NCBI GenBank assembly: GCA_020636005.1 | Contig: JACJYR010000001.1 | Span: 1,870,001 to 1,934,000, forward strand | DNA: 64,000 nt | Source: Lewinellaceae bacterium | Lineage (GTDB): Bacteria; Bacteroidota; Bacteroidia; Chitinophagales; Saprospiraceae | Reading direction: 5' to 3' | In this document: positions 1 through 8,947 of the stretch, in pieces | Numbering within the stretch: the stretch's first letter is position 1 | How the letters are laid out: the number at the start of each line of letters is the position of its first letter | Notes under the pieces: generated by a model | Told to the model about the DNA's origin: nothing | The model's input: the letters and a program-made list of their open reading frames with translations, nothing else | Databases searched by the model: none | Program-made: the position numbers and the translations under genes

Positions 1-307
1 CCAAGGCCGTGAAAATCTGGGCCCCGGTGGCCTGCTCGTTGGTGAGCAGTTGGAGGTGGTCGCCGTCAAGGGAGCCGCCAGCGGGCGAGCGCAGGAAGTT
101 GGCAAAGGCTTCTGCGTCCCGGTCGGCAAAGCGCAGGTCGGGGATGCCGGGGTCCTGGTAGTCGGAGATGCCGACGACGACGGCGTAGGTGGTTGGTTTT
201 TCGTTGTTCGTTGTTGGTTTTTCGTTGAGGGGGGTGACGCCTTTTTCGGTTTGGGCGAAAAGGCACTGAGAACAGAAAATAAGCAATATGGCGAGATAGT
301 TTTTCAT
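1..307 (-). CDS. Caspase-like (peptidase C14) TPR protein, N-terminal part, cut by window edge
   Basis: The reading frame starts at an ATG (complement of CAT at 305-307) and runs off the left edge, so only about 102 codons are visible. The product begins with a signal peptide (MKNYLAILLIFCSQCLFAQ), then a 13-residue Asn/Thr/Pro-rich linker, then the first part of a caspase fold (YAVVVGISDYQD). The caspase part is nearly identical at DNA level to positions 5347-5534, the same part of the paralog starting at 5645. It starts 12 nt after the stop of the upstream paralog (320-3112), so the two are probably co-transcribed. The catalytic His and Cys lie outside the window. Export is inferred from the signal peptide. 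Confidence 0.85.
   Translation of the reverse strand, partial: MKNYLAILLIFCSQCLFAQTEKGVTPLNEKPTTNNEKPTTYAVVVGISDYQDPGIPDLRFADRDAEAFANFLRSPAGGSLDGDHLQLLTNEQATGAQIFTAL
188..226 (-). repeat. In-frame word cassette in caspase paralog 1
   Basis: 39 nt between the signal-peptide region and the caspase domain, built from the words AACGAAAAACC and AACAACG repeated. It encodes NEKPTTNNEKPTT. The same site in the two paralogs holds unrelated words, although the flanking DNA matches. Confidence 0.7.
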
Positions 308-319
308 TTGATTTGGGTT

Positions 320-3112
320 TTAGTCTTTATATTGGTTGGGGAAGTATTTTTTCATCAGGGCTTTCCACCGCTCCTCCTTTTTGAATGCCTCCAGATAGGG
401 CCCTTCCAGCAAATCGGATGAACTTAACCCTTCACTCCCGACTCCTTTTTCCAAACCTTTTTCGAAGTACTCCCACGCCTGCTCCGGTTGGTTGTTTTGC
501 AGGTACCACTCTGCCAAATAGATATTTGTATCGGGCGAGTCGGGAGACATTCCGAACCCTTTATCGAGCAGTTCTTTGGCCTCCTGCATACGTCCGGGGA
601 TATGCGTATAGGCATTGCCGAGCATGGAGAATAATGACCCGATAGGCGGCCCGAACTGGATGGCTTTTTGTACCATAGATTCCGATGCTTCCCATTTTCC
701 CTGTGTCTGTAATAAGGCACTTAAATTTGCATAGGTTTGCCAATGTGTAGAATCGAGTTGGGTGGCTTTTTTGTAAAAGGCTTCAGCCAGTTGATAGCGT
801 CGCGTGTTTGCGTAAAGCATTCCCATGTTGTTGTAGTTATTACCATTAGTCGAATCGAGTTGGATGGCTTTTTTGAATTGTGCTTCTGCTTCCTCAAAGC
901 GGTGAATGCCATAGTAAACAAGTCCCAAGTTGCCATAGGCATTTGCATAGGTTGAATCGAGTTGGATAGCTTTTTTGCATTGTTCCTCAGCCTCAGCATA
1001 ACGTTTGGTGTCAAAGTAAACAGACCCCAAATTGCTGTGGTAAGTGGCAATGGTTGAATCGAGTTGGATAGCTTTTTTGTAGTAGGCTTCTGCAAGCTCG
1101 GAGCGACCAGCGTCTGCGTAGATACCTCCCAGGTTGTTATAGGGGTTGTTATATGTCGAATCAAGTTGAATGGCTTTTTTGTATTGTTGTACGGCCTCTA
1201 CATAGCGGTGGGTCCTTGCATAAACCAGCCCTAGGTTATTGAATAGAATGGCAACGGTTGAATCGAGTTGGATGGCCTTTTTGTATTGTTGTTCGGCCTC
1301 AGCATATCGTCGGGTATTCGTATAAAAAAAACCTAAATTACAGTATGCAGCGACATTAGTGGAATCGAGAAGGATAGCTTTCTTGAAATGGGCTTCCGCC
1401 CTCAGAGCTTCTTTTTTCCTTATAAAGTAATTGCCCCATACATTCCATACAAACGTCGAATTGGAATCCCGTCGCATGGCCTGCTCCAGGTAAGTTTTTG
1501 CCCGGTCTAAATCTAGGTGCCTACCGGTAAATATGAATGCCAAATCGTTATAAGGAAGCACCCAAGATGGATTCAACCCCATCGCTTTTTGGGAATATAT
1601 TTCCGCCGAATCGGGCTGAAGGAAATTATAGCCAAATACCAAGCTCATCTGCCAATAGGCCTGAGGCAGTTCCGGTTGCCATTCAAGCGCCCTGCGGAAT
1701 GCGGCTAGTGCCTTTTCGCCCAGTTCCCGGTTGGGGTTGCGGTCAGAGTTGGCCAGCAGGTAGCCTTCGAAGAAATACCTCCTCGCCTGCAGGGTGGCGT
1801 ACATGTAGTGGTCCTTGCCCAGCAGTTCCGCTGCCCGCCCGAGGAGGCGGGGAAATGACCTGACTTTCTCCGTGAACACTTTTTTGGGCAGCCGTCCTTT
1901 TTGGCCTTCTGCCGCTGCGTCCAGCAATTGGTCATCGCTGGTCTTCATCCAGTCGTTCATCACCTGCTGGGCGTCGTCCTGGAGGGCGGCGGCGTAGTTC
2001 CTTCTCATAAAACCATAGAGCGGCGCAAGCGCCTCCACCTGCACCAGTTGGTTGTAATAGTCCTCGGCGCAGTTGCCTGAAGGCTCCAAAAAGCGCTTCT
2101 CCTGCACGGCCAGCTTGAAGTCCCTGTACATCTGCCGGATGCCCGTGTCCACCTTCGCCAGCACCTCGTCCTCGAAGCCCCTGCTCTCCGTGGCGGCGAA
2201 TACTGGCAGACCGCTGGCCTTGGACTTCTTCAGGGCAGCCAGTATAGGGGCGTCCACCGTGGCCAGCCGCTCCGTCTTGTTGCCCAGCAGCATCGGCACC
2301 TGGCTCTCGGGGGCAGCTTCCGAGGTCACGTGGTCCTCAAGGTAGCGATCCATCTCGCCGGTGGTGACCACCCCGTCGCCGTTGCGGTCGGCGAGGCCGA
2401 ACAGGCCGTCCACGAGGTGGTAGCTGAAAGCGCCCCGCCCGCCGCCCCACTGCTCGCCTTCCAGCGAGTACTCGTTGGGCTGGCAGGAGAGTATCTTCAC
2501 CTCATTGGCGAACTGCCGGGCGAGGTTGGCGGCGGTAAGCTGTGCCCCGCCGATTTGGCTGCCCGCCAGCTTCCCGGCGTGGCAGGCGTCGGTGATAACG
2601 ACCACCTTCGCCTTGTTCTGCACGGACAAAGTGGTGACAACCGCTTCCAGGAAAGCCAGCGAGTAGGTTCCGCCGCCCATGTACACCCTGGGAGGTGCAT
2701 CCCAGCATAGCAGGAAGCCCGGTTGGGAAAAAATCTTGCGCTCCACGTCGCCGTGGCCGCTGAAGTAGATGATGACCTGGTCGCCTTCCTTTGCTAGCTC
2801 AATTAGGGCATCGAGGGCCTCGGCAACCCGTCCGGCCGTGGCCTGCTCGTTGGTGAGCAGTTGGAGGTGGTCGCCGTCAAGGCTGCCGCCAGCGGGCGAG
2901 AGCAGGAAGTTGGCGAAAGCCTCCGCATCCTTATCGGCGAAGCGCAGGTCGGGGATGCCGGGGTCCTGGTAGTCGGAGATGCCGACGACGACGGCAAAAG
3001 TTGAATGGCAGGATGGTTGAATGGCAGGATGGTTGAGGGGAGTGGCGCCTTTCTGCTGGGAGAAAAGGGGCAGGGTAAAAAACAGGAACAGGCAACTTGT
3101 CTTAATTTTCAT
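320..3112 (-). CDS. Exported caspase-like (peptidase C14) protease with C-terminal TPR array
   Basis: 930 aa. Residues 1-18 form a signal peptide ending in LPLFS/QQ. A short repetitive linker is followed by a caspase/p20-like domain (about 38-290) with the catalytic pair His120 (YFSGHGD) and Cys177 (TDACHAG). An EF-hand-like loop, D242-x-N244-x-D246-x-V248-x-T250-x-x-E253, lies inside the caspase region. Residues about 470-900 are 34-residue TPRs of the type KKAIQLDSTNxxAYxNLGxVY, so alike that the DNA itself is repetitive. The gene is 82 nt downstream of a paralog (3195-5645) and 12 nt upstream of another (1-307). Caspase-fold proteases cut after basic or acidic residues; the substrate is not known. 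Export to periplasm or surface is inferred. Confidence 0.9.
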   Translation of the reverse strand: MKIKTSCLFLFFTLPLFSQQKGATPLNHPAIQPSCHSTFAVVVGISDYQDPGIPDLRFADKDAEAFANFLLSPAGGSLDGDHLQLLTNEQATAGRVAEALDALIELAKEGDQVIIYFSGHGDVERKIFSQPGFLLCWDAPPRVYMGGGTYSLAFLEAVVTTLSVQNKAKVVVITDACHAGKLAGSQIGGAQLTAANLARQFANEVKILSCQPNEYSLEGEQWGGGRGAFSYHLVDGLFGLADRNGDGVVTTGEMDRYLEDHVTSEAAPESQVPMLLGNKTERLATVDAPILAALKKSKASGLPVFAATESRGFEDEVLAKVDTGIRQMYRDFKLAVQEKRFLEPSGNCAEDYYNQLVQVEALAPLYGFMRRNYAAALQDDAQQVMNDWMKTSDDQLLDAAAEGQKGRLPKKVFTEKVRSFPRLLGRAAELLGKDHYMYATLQARRYFFEGYLLANSDRNPNRELGEKALAAFRRALEWQPELPQAYWQMSLVFGYNFLQPDSAEIYSQKAMGLNPSWVLPYNDLAFIFTGRHLDLDRAKTYLEQAMRRDSNSTFVWNVWGNYFIRKKEALRAEAHFKKAILLDSTNVAAYCNLGFFYTNTRRYAEAEQQYKKAIQLDSTVAILFNNLGLVYARTHRYVEAVQQYKKAIQLDSTYNNPYNNLGGIYADAGRSELAEAYYKKAIQLDSTIATYHSNLGSVYFDTKRYAEAEEQCKKAIQLDSTYANAYGNLGLVYYGIHRFEEAEAQFKKAIQLDSTNGNNYNNMGMLYANTRRYQLAEAFYKKATQLDSTHWQTYANLSALLQTQGKWEASESMVQKAIQFGPPIGSLFSMLGNAYTHIPGRMQEAKELLDKGFGMSPDSPDTNIYLAEWYLQNNQPEQAWEYFEKGLEKGVGSEGLSSSDLLEGPYLEAFKKEERWKALMKKYFPNQYKD
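2999..3034 (-). repeat. In-frame word cassette in caspase paralog 2
   Basis: 36 nt made of two exact copies of the 16-nt word AACCATCCTGCCATTC plus AACT, encoding NHPAIQPSCHST between signal peptide and caspase domain. Position corresponds exactly to the cassettes at 188-226 and 5535-5567, but the word differs. Confidence 0.75.
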
Positions 3113-3146
3113 TTGATGGTGTTTATTTAGTTGTTAAGCAGGTTTG

Positions 3147-3197
3147 GCAGTCATTGGCCATTTAGCTATTTAGCCATTCAACCATTCGAACCATTTA
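3147..3197 (-). repeat. Word array upstream of caspase paralog 2
   Basis: The spacer between the two caspase-TPR genes is filled on the minus strand with variants of AATGGTTGAATGG and CTAAATAGCTAAATGG, overlapping the stop codon of the upstream gene. It ends about 35 nt before the ATG at 3112. No promoter consensus was seen in it. Confidence 0.5.
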
Positions 3198-5645
3198 GTC
3201 CTTGTATTGGCCGGGGAAGTATTTTTTCATCAAGGCTTGCCACTGCTCCTTATGTTCCCGCAATGGTGCGATGTCAGTATCCTGCTGCATAAAATCGTAC
3301 GCTTTGTAGCCAAGCTTCAATGCTTGTTCCAAATAGTAGAATGCCTTGTCGGGTTGGTTTTGCTGGATCTTATCACAGGCGAGGTTATAGTATGGAAAAG
3401 TAAAAGTCGTATCAAGTTGGATAGCTTTTTTGTATAGTATTTCTGCTTCATCGTATCGTTGGGCTATGCTGTAAACAATCCCCAAATTGCCGTAGGCAAA
3501 GGCATAGGTCGAATCGAGTTGGATGATTTTTTTGTATTGTGTTTCCGCCTTACCATAACGTTGGGAGTTTGTATAAATATTTCCCAATCCAAGGTAAGCA
3601 CCAATATTGGTTGAATCGAATTGAATGGCTTTATTGTATTGCTCTTCTGCTTTATCATAGTGGCGTGTATTATTGAAAACACTTGCCAGGCGCAAGTAAA
3701 GATTGGCATTATTAGAATCGAGTTGAATGGCTTTTTTTAAGTATTTTTCCGCTAAGCTATATTCCTTGGTATATGTTGAGTATATAAAACCCAGGTTACT
3801 ATAGGGATAACTATTCGTGGGTTCGATTTCAATCGCTTTTTTGTACATTTCGATGGCCTCTTCTATGCGCCCGGTTGCTCTATAAACCATACCAAAATTG
3901 TTTCTTCCTATGTTATAGGAATTGGTGGAATCCAATGCTATCAGCTTCTTATATACCGCTTCCGCTTCTGGATAATCTTTTAAATCGAAATAATACAATC
4001 CCCAAGCGTTTAGCACTAATAGAGAATTGGAGTCTATGCCGGAAGCTTTTTCCAAAAATATTTTAGACCGGCCAAAATCCTTGTAACGACTCTTATAAAT
4101 ATTTCCAACTGTAATGTAAGGCACCACCCAACTGGGTATCAGTCCCGTCGCCAATTCGGCGAAATATTCCATCGAATCGGCCTGCATCATGGTATTGCCG
4201 AAAACGGATGACATGGAATAATAGACAACGGGCTGGTCGGGGACCAGAAGGAGGGAGGCCCTGTATTTTTCGAGTACTTGCTGGCCAAATTCCTCACGGG
4301 AGGTACCTTCTTTTTGTTGTGCCAGGTAGCCCTCAAAATACAGCTTCCTTGCAAGGAGGATCGGGTACATGTAATGTTCCGGGCCGAGCAGTTCCGCCGC
4401 CCGTTGGAGGTATTGAGGATAGGGGTTGTATTTGTCAAAGCGGAGCTGCCGGTTCATCATCACTTCGTTCACGTCATTTTTGAGCCACTTGTTGAGCACC
4501 TGCTGCACGTCGTCCTGCAGGGCGGCGGCGTAGTTGCGCCGCATGCTTGCGTGCAGCCGCTCCAATTGCGGTTCCTTGCTCAGTATTTCATAATAAAAAT
4601 TGGCACAGGCTCCGGCGGGTTCGAGGAACTTTTTGTCCTTGATGGCTTGCTGGAATGCCGCGTACATCTCCACAATGTTTGAATCGGCTGCCGCCAGCAC
4701 CTCGTCCTCGATGCCCCGCGATTCGGTGGCGGTGAACAATTGCAGTTGCCCCTTTTTACCCTCCCTTATTTGGGCTAAGACGTCAGGGAAAACGTCCACC
4801 AATTTTTCGGTGAAATTGCCCACCGTCATAGGCACCTGCGATTGGGGGGCCACTTCGGAAGTGACCTTGTCCTGCAGGTACCGCCCAATCTCCAACAGGT
4901 TGACGGCCCCGTCCGCATTGCCGTCGGCCATGCCGTACAGCCCGTCCACGAGGTGGTAGCTGAAAGCGCCCCTGCCGCCGCCCCACTGCTCCCCTTCGAT
5001 GCTGTATTCGTTGGGTTGGCAGGAGAGGATCTTGACCTCGTTCTGGTACTGCCGTGCCAGGTTCTGGTTGGTGAGCTGCGCCCCGTCAATCCCGCTGCCC
5101 GACAGCTTGCCCGAATGGCAGGCATCCGTGATGACGAGTACATTCCCCCGGTTGTTTACCGACAGGGTGGAAACATAGTCCTGGAAATCCCGGATGTTCA
5201 TCGTGCCGCCTGCGGCGTACACCCTCGCCGGCGCATCCCAGCCCAGCAGGTAGCCTGGCTGGGAGATCCGCTTGGATTCGACATCCCCGTGGCCGGAAAA
5301 GTAAATGATGACCCGGTCACCTTCCTGTACCTCATCAATCAGCCAATCCAAGGCCGTGAAAATCTGGGCCCCGGTGGCGTGCTCGTTGGTGAGCAGTTGG
5401 AGGTGGTCGCCGTCAAGGGAGCCGCCAGCGGGCGAGCGCAGGAAATTCGCAAAGGCTTCTGCGTCCCGGTCGGCGAAGCGCAGGTCGGGGATGTCGGAGT
5501 CTTGGTAGTCGGAGATGCCGACGACGACGGCGTAGGTGTGGCCGGTGGCCGGTGATGGGTGCCTGGTGATGGGGGTGGCACCTTTTTGCTGGGCATGAAG
5601 CAAGAGGGAAAGGAGCAGGGAGATGAAAAAAGCCATTGTTTTCAT
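3195..5645 (-). CDS. Exported caspase-like (peptidase C14) protease with C-terminal TPR array
   Basis: 816 aa, paralog of the 320-3112 product. Signal peptide residues 1-18 (ends LLLHA/QQ), repetitive linker about 28-38, caspase domain about 39-290 with His119 (FSGHGD) and Cys176 (TDACHSG). The EF-hand-like loop is present in a weaker form: D241-x-N243-x-D245-x-A247-x-N249-x-x-E252. Residues about 430-790 are 34-residue TPRs (KKAIQLDSTNxxxYxxLG). The C-terminal 20 residues (ALMKKYFPGQYKD) are shared with the neighbour. It lies 124 nt downstream of the CHAT-TPR gene on the same strand. Both catalytic residues are intact, so an active protease is expected; substrate unknown. Confidence 0.9.
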   Translation of the reverse strand: MKTMAFFISLLLSLLLHAQQKGATPITRHPSPATGHTYAVVVGISDYQDSDIPDLRFADRDAEAFANFLRSPAGGSLDGDHLQLLTNEHATGAQIFTALDWLIDEVQEGDRVIIYFSGHGDVESKRISQPGYLLGWDAPARVYAAGGTMNIRDFQDYVSTLSVNNRGNVLVITDACHSGKLSGSGIDGAQLTNQNLARQYQNEVKILSCQPNEYSIEGEQWGGGRGAFSYHLVDGLYGMADGNADGAVNLLEIGRYLQDKVTSEVAPQSQVPMTVGNFTEKLVDVFPDVLAQIREGKKGQLQLFTATESRGIEDEVLAAADSNIVEMYAAFQQAIKDKKFLEPAGACANFYYEILSKEPQLERLHASMRRNYAAALQDDVQQVLNKWLKNDVNEVMMNRQLRFDKYNPYPQYLQRAAELLGPEHYMYPILLARKLYFEGYLAQQKEGTSREEFGQQVLEKYRASLLLVPDQPVVYYSMSSVFGNTMMQADSMEYFAELATGLIPSWVVPYITVGNIYKSRYKDFGRSKIFLEKASGIDSNSLLVLNAWGLYYFDLKDYPEAEAVYKKLIALDSTNSYNIGRNNFGMVYRATGRIEEAIEMYKKAIEIEPTNSYPYSNLGFIYSTYTKEYSLAEKYLKKAIQLDSNNANLYLRLASVFNNTRHYDKAEEQYNKAIQFDSTNIGAYLGLGNIYTNSQRYGKAETQYKKIIQLDSTYAFAYGNLGIVYSIAQRYDEAEILYKKAIQLDTTFTFPYYNLACDKIQQNQPDKAFYYLEQALKLGYKAYDFMQQDTDIAPLREHKEQWQALMKKYFPGQYKD
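5535..5567 (-). repeat. In-frame word cassette in caspase paralog 3
   Basis: 33 nt based on the word CACCGGCCACCGG and relatives, encoding TRHPSPATGHT at the same position as the cassettes at 188-226 and 2999-3034. Confidence 0.7.
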
Positions 5646-5769
5646 TGTCTAAAGGTATTTGTAAAAGAATCGCAATTGGACAGAAAATCTAAGAAGCTGT
5701 TTTAAACCTTTTGCTTGCAGCCGGTAGCAGCACGGCAATTTACAGACTGCATCGCTAATGCAGTTACAG

Positions 5770-8700
5770 TTATTCCACCAGCACAAACCCCGCCCACTGA
5801 TAAGGATTGACAAACCGCTCCCGCATCTCCTGCTGCGTGCTTCTAAAGGCATCGGGGATGGCCATTTTCCCTTGCAGCCAGTTTTTGTAGAAGGTGGTCA
5901 TAAAAACCGAGGTCTCCTGGTCGGGCACCTGCCAGAGCGACATCACGAGGTATTTCGCCCCGGCTATTTTGAAGGCCCGTTGCAGGCCATACACGCCCTC
6001 GTTCCCCTGGATGTCGCCGAGGCCCGTCTCGCAGGCAGAGAGGACGACAATTTCGGTGTTCGACAAGTCCATCTGGCTGATTTCGTAGGCGGTGAGGATG
6101 CCGTCCTCCATGCCCGGCCGCAGGGGCTTGCCGTTTTTCCAGGCATAGTTGCCGCCAGCGAGGATGAGGCCGGAGCGTATCATCGGGTGGTCGGAAATCT
6201 TGAACACTGGTTCGGCCTCCCTCAACCCCCTTCCGGTGGAGCGGGCTTCTTTCGGGTCGGGAAAGAAGAAGCCGTGGGTGGCGATGTGGAGGATGCGGGG
6301 GGAGGGATTATCTTTTCCGAGGGTCTTGAAAGCTTCTTCGGTGGCGTTTTCACCAGATAAAACCTGGGATGAAAAATTCGACGATTGAAGCAGCGACTGG
6401 ATTTGTGACACTTCCTTTTCCGTACCGGACAGGAAGCCCCAGTTATCCCCACGCTGCGGGGCGCTGCGGTCGGCATAGGCAAAGGAAAGTTCGCCCGAAC
6501 GTGCCGCCAGCAGTTCATTTTCTATTGTATCCCTTGTCGTGGCCGTCGAATCCATTTCATAATGAATGCCGCCAAATAGCGCTGCACTGTTGGTAAGAAT
6601 GTTTTTGGTCAAATCAGGCACCACCAGCGAGCGGGTGCTGCCGAGGCGTACTAACCTGTACTTGTCCGAGAGTATTTGATTTTTATCAAAAGGAATAGCC
6701 CCGAAGTTGATGCGGTGCAACAGGCCGGCGGGGGAAAAATAAACGGTGGTGGTTTTGGAAAGCAGGCTGTCCAAAGGTTGCCAGATGAGTTGGTAAAGGC
6801 CAGCAAGCTGCGCTGTTTTCAGTGGCTGTGCACCTCGGCTATACACTTGGGCGAGCAGTTCACTGGGCTGTTCCTTGGTGCCGGGGGCAAACGCCGCTGC
6901 CAATTGTTTCTCCTCAAACAATGGTATAAAAACAGGCTGCTCATCTCCAGGGCGCAGCAGCAGGGCGGAGTACATCGTGCTGTCTGTTTGCTTCTTATCG
7001 TAATAGTGGTAGTGGACAAACTCAATGGCAGCTTCGTCCGGTTTCAGCGCTTGCTGCACTTCCTGCCAGTCCACCTGCCGCATGGCTTGGCCGTAGCCTG
7101 CCACCGTGCGGGTGAGGTCTTTTTCGAGGTCGTTGGCTTTTTCTTCCAGTTCGACGGCTTTGGCGCTGTCACGTTCGGCGATTGGTTGGCTATATTCCAT
7201 GGCGAGGCGGCGCTCGTAGGATTTCAGCAGGTTGTATTTTTCGGTGGTGGTGGAGTCGGAAAGTGAAAGGCGCTTGACTTGGCTGGCAGCCTTGAACAGG
7301 AAGCCTTTGTAAAAGAGGCTGTTGTCGTAACAGACAGGGATTAGTTTTTTGCTGCTGGCGTTTTGGGCGAAAGAAAGGATTTGGTTTTGGCTTTGTGAAA
7401 ACCTGTTCAGATAATTGTTCAATTCCCTTTCTGAAAGGTGGTGCATAGACTTTTCAATTGAGTGTTTGTTGACTGCGGACAGTTCAAGAAATAAAGGTTC
7501 AGCCATTTCATATTTACCCATATTCCAGTATAAGCCTGCCAGATTGTTTAGGCTTAGGACATAATCAGGATGCTCTTTGCCAAGGGTATTTTCCTGGATG
7601 GTTTTGCATTCGAGGAAGATCTGTTCGGCACTTTCGGGCTTACCAACTTCACTATAATTTTCTGCCAAGTCACTTAGGGCTGAGGCAAAATTCGGGTTCT
7701 CTTTCCCCAGCGTTTTTTCTAATATGGCAATTGCTTCAAGGCTAAGTTGTTCCGCTTTTTCATACTGTTTCAAGTCCATGCAAATCGCTGCAAGGTTTTG
7801 CAAGCCATTCGCATATTCGGGATGCTCTTTGCCCAATATCTTTTCTCGGATAGCATTGGTTTCGATGAAAAGGAGTTCTGCTTTTTTGAAAGCGGCAGTA
7901 TATCCATATAGTATTGCAAGATTATTCAGGCTTTCAGCATATTCTGGATGTTCTTTGCCCAAAGCGTTTTCCCGAATGGCTATAGCTTCCAGGTGGCACT
8001 GTTCCGCTTTTTCATATTGCCCCATGTCCATATACAGGTTCGCAAGGTTACTTAGGCTTGCGGCATACTCGGGATGTTCTTTGCCCAAAGTTTTTCCTAT
8101 AATGGCCTTCGCTTCGAGATAATATTCTTCGGCCTTTTCATATTGACCCATCTGATAATAAAGGATTGCGAGGTTGTTCAGGCTTTTAGCATAATCGGGG
8201 TGTTCCTTGCCCAAGGTCTTTTCCCAAATGGCCTTCGCTTCGAGGTAATAAGGTTCAGCTTTTTCATAAGCTCCCATGTGCATAAAGAGAATCGCCAAAC
8301 CATTGAGGCTACTAGCATATTTAGGGTGCTCTTTTCCCAGCATTTTTCTCCTGATGGCTATAGCCTCATCATAAATGATTTCAGCTTTCTCAAACGCCCC
8401 CATGTCATCATACAGGGCAGCCAAGTTGCTCAGGCTTCCGGCATAATCAGGATGTTCCTTTCCTTGCTTTTTTTCACGAATAGCAATGGCTTCAAGATAG
8501 AGTGATTCAGCTTCTTTATAATTGCCCTCAGACCAATACAGAGCCGCCAGGTTGTTCAAGCTGGCAGCATAATCGGGATGTTCTTTGCCCAAGACTTCTT
8601 CCCGGATCGCCTTAGCCTCGATCCACCACTTTTCTACATTTTCGTAATCTCCAATATAGTACATCAAAGTGCCACGATTATTACAACAATTCGCATAAGC

Positions 8701-8904
8701 CGCCGACTCCCTCCCCAGTTTCTCCAAAGCAATTTTTTCGGCTTCAGCATTGACTTCAAGGGCTTGTTCAAAGTCGCTTTTGGCGGCAAGGGTACGTGAC
8801 ACCCCTATCAGGCTATCCACCTGCCGGATGGCCGTAGAATCAATGGTTTGTGCGGACAAAAAATTGGAGAGGAGAAAAAGGGATAGGTTAAGGATTGTTT
8901 TCAT
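5770..8904 (-). CDS. Exported TPR-CHAT protease-like protein
   Basis: 1044 aa. A signal peptide (residues 1-18, ending NFLSA/QT) is followed by about ten 42-residue TPRs of the kinesin-light-chain type (GKEHPDYAxSLNNLAxLY). The C-terminal third is a CHAT domain (caspase HetF associated with TPRs). Its expected catalytic dyad is present: His877 (IATHGFFF) and Cys958 (LSACETGLG). CHAT domains are caspase-fold cysteine proteases usually controlled by attached TPR sensors. The gene sits in the same minus-strand run as the caspase-TPR genes, 43 nt downstream of a broken relative (8948-9826). Role as a sensor-protease outside the cytoplasm is inferred from the signal peptide. Confidence 0.9.
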   Translation of the reverse strand: MKTILNLSLFLLSNFLSAQTIDSTAIRQVDSLIGVSRTLAAKSDFEQALEVNAEAEKIALEKLGRESAAYANCCNNRGTLMYYIGDYENVEKWWIEAKAIREEVLGKEHPDYAASLNNLAALYWSEGNYKEAESLYLEAIAIREKKQGKEHPDYAGSLSNLAALYDDMGAFEKAEIIYDEAIAIRRKMLGKEHPKYASSLNGLAILFMHMGAYEKAEPYYLEAKAIWEKTLGKEHPDYAKSLNNLAILYYQMGQYEKAEEYYLEAKAIIGKTLGKEHPEYAASLSNLANLYMDMGQYEKAEQCHLEAIAIRENALGKEHPEYAESLNNLAILYGYTAAFKKAELLFIETNAIREKILGKEHPEYANGLQNLAAICMDLKQYEKAEQLSLEAIAILEKTLGKENPNFASALSDLAENYSEVGKPESAEQIFLECKTIQENTLGKEHPDYVLSLNNLAGLYWNMGKYEMAEPLFLELSAVNKHSIEKSMHHLSERELNNYLNRFSQSQNQILSFAQNASSKKLIPVCYDNSLFYKGFLFKAASQVKRLSLSDSTTTEKYNLLKSYERRLAMEYSQPIAERDSAKAVELEEKANDLEKDLTRTVAGYGQAMRQVDWQEVQQALKPDEAAIEFVHYHYYDKKQTDSTMYSALLLRPGDEQPVFIPLFEEKQLAAAFAPGTKEQPSELLAQVYSRGAQPLKTAQLAGLYQLIWQPLDSLLSKTTTVYFSPAGLLHRINFGAIPFDKNQILSDKYRLVRLGSTRSLVVPDLTKNILTNSAALFGGIHYEMDSTATTRDTIENELLAARSGELSFAYADRSAPQRGDNWGFLSGTEKEVSQIQSLLQSSNFSSQVLSGENATEEAFKTLGKDNPSPRILHIATHGFFFPDPKEARSTGRGLREAEPVFKISDHPMIRSGLILAGGNYAWKNGKPLRPGMEDGILTAYEISQMDLSNTEIVVLSACETGLGDIQGNEGVYGLQRAFKIAGAKYLVMSLWQVPDQETSVFMTTFYKNWLQGKMAIPDAFRSTQQEMRERFVNPYQWAGFVLVE

Positions 8905-8947
8905 GATGATTTTATTTGAATGTGAAAATAAGTTAGGTTAAGCCCAT

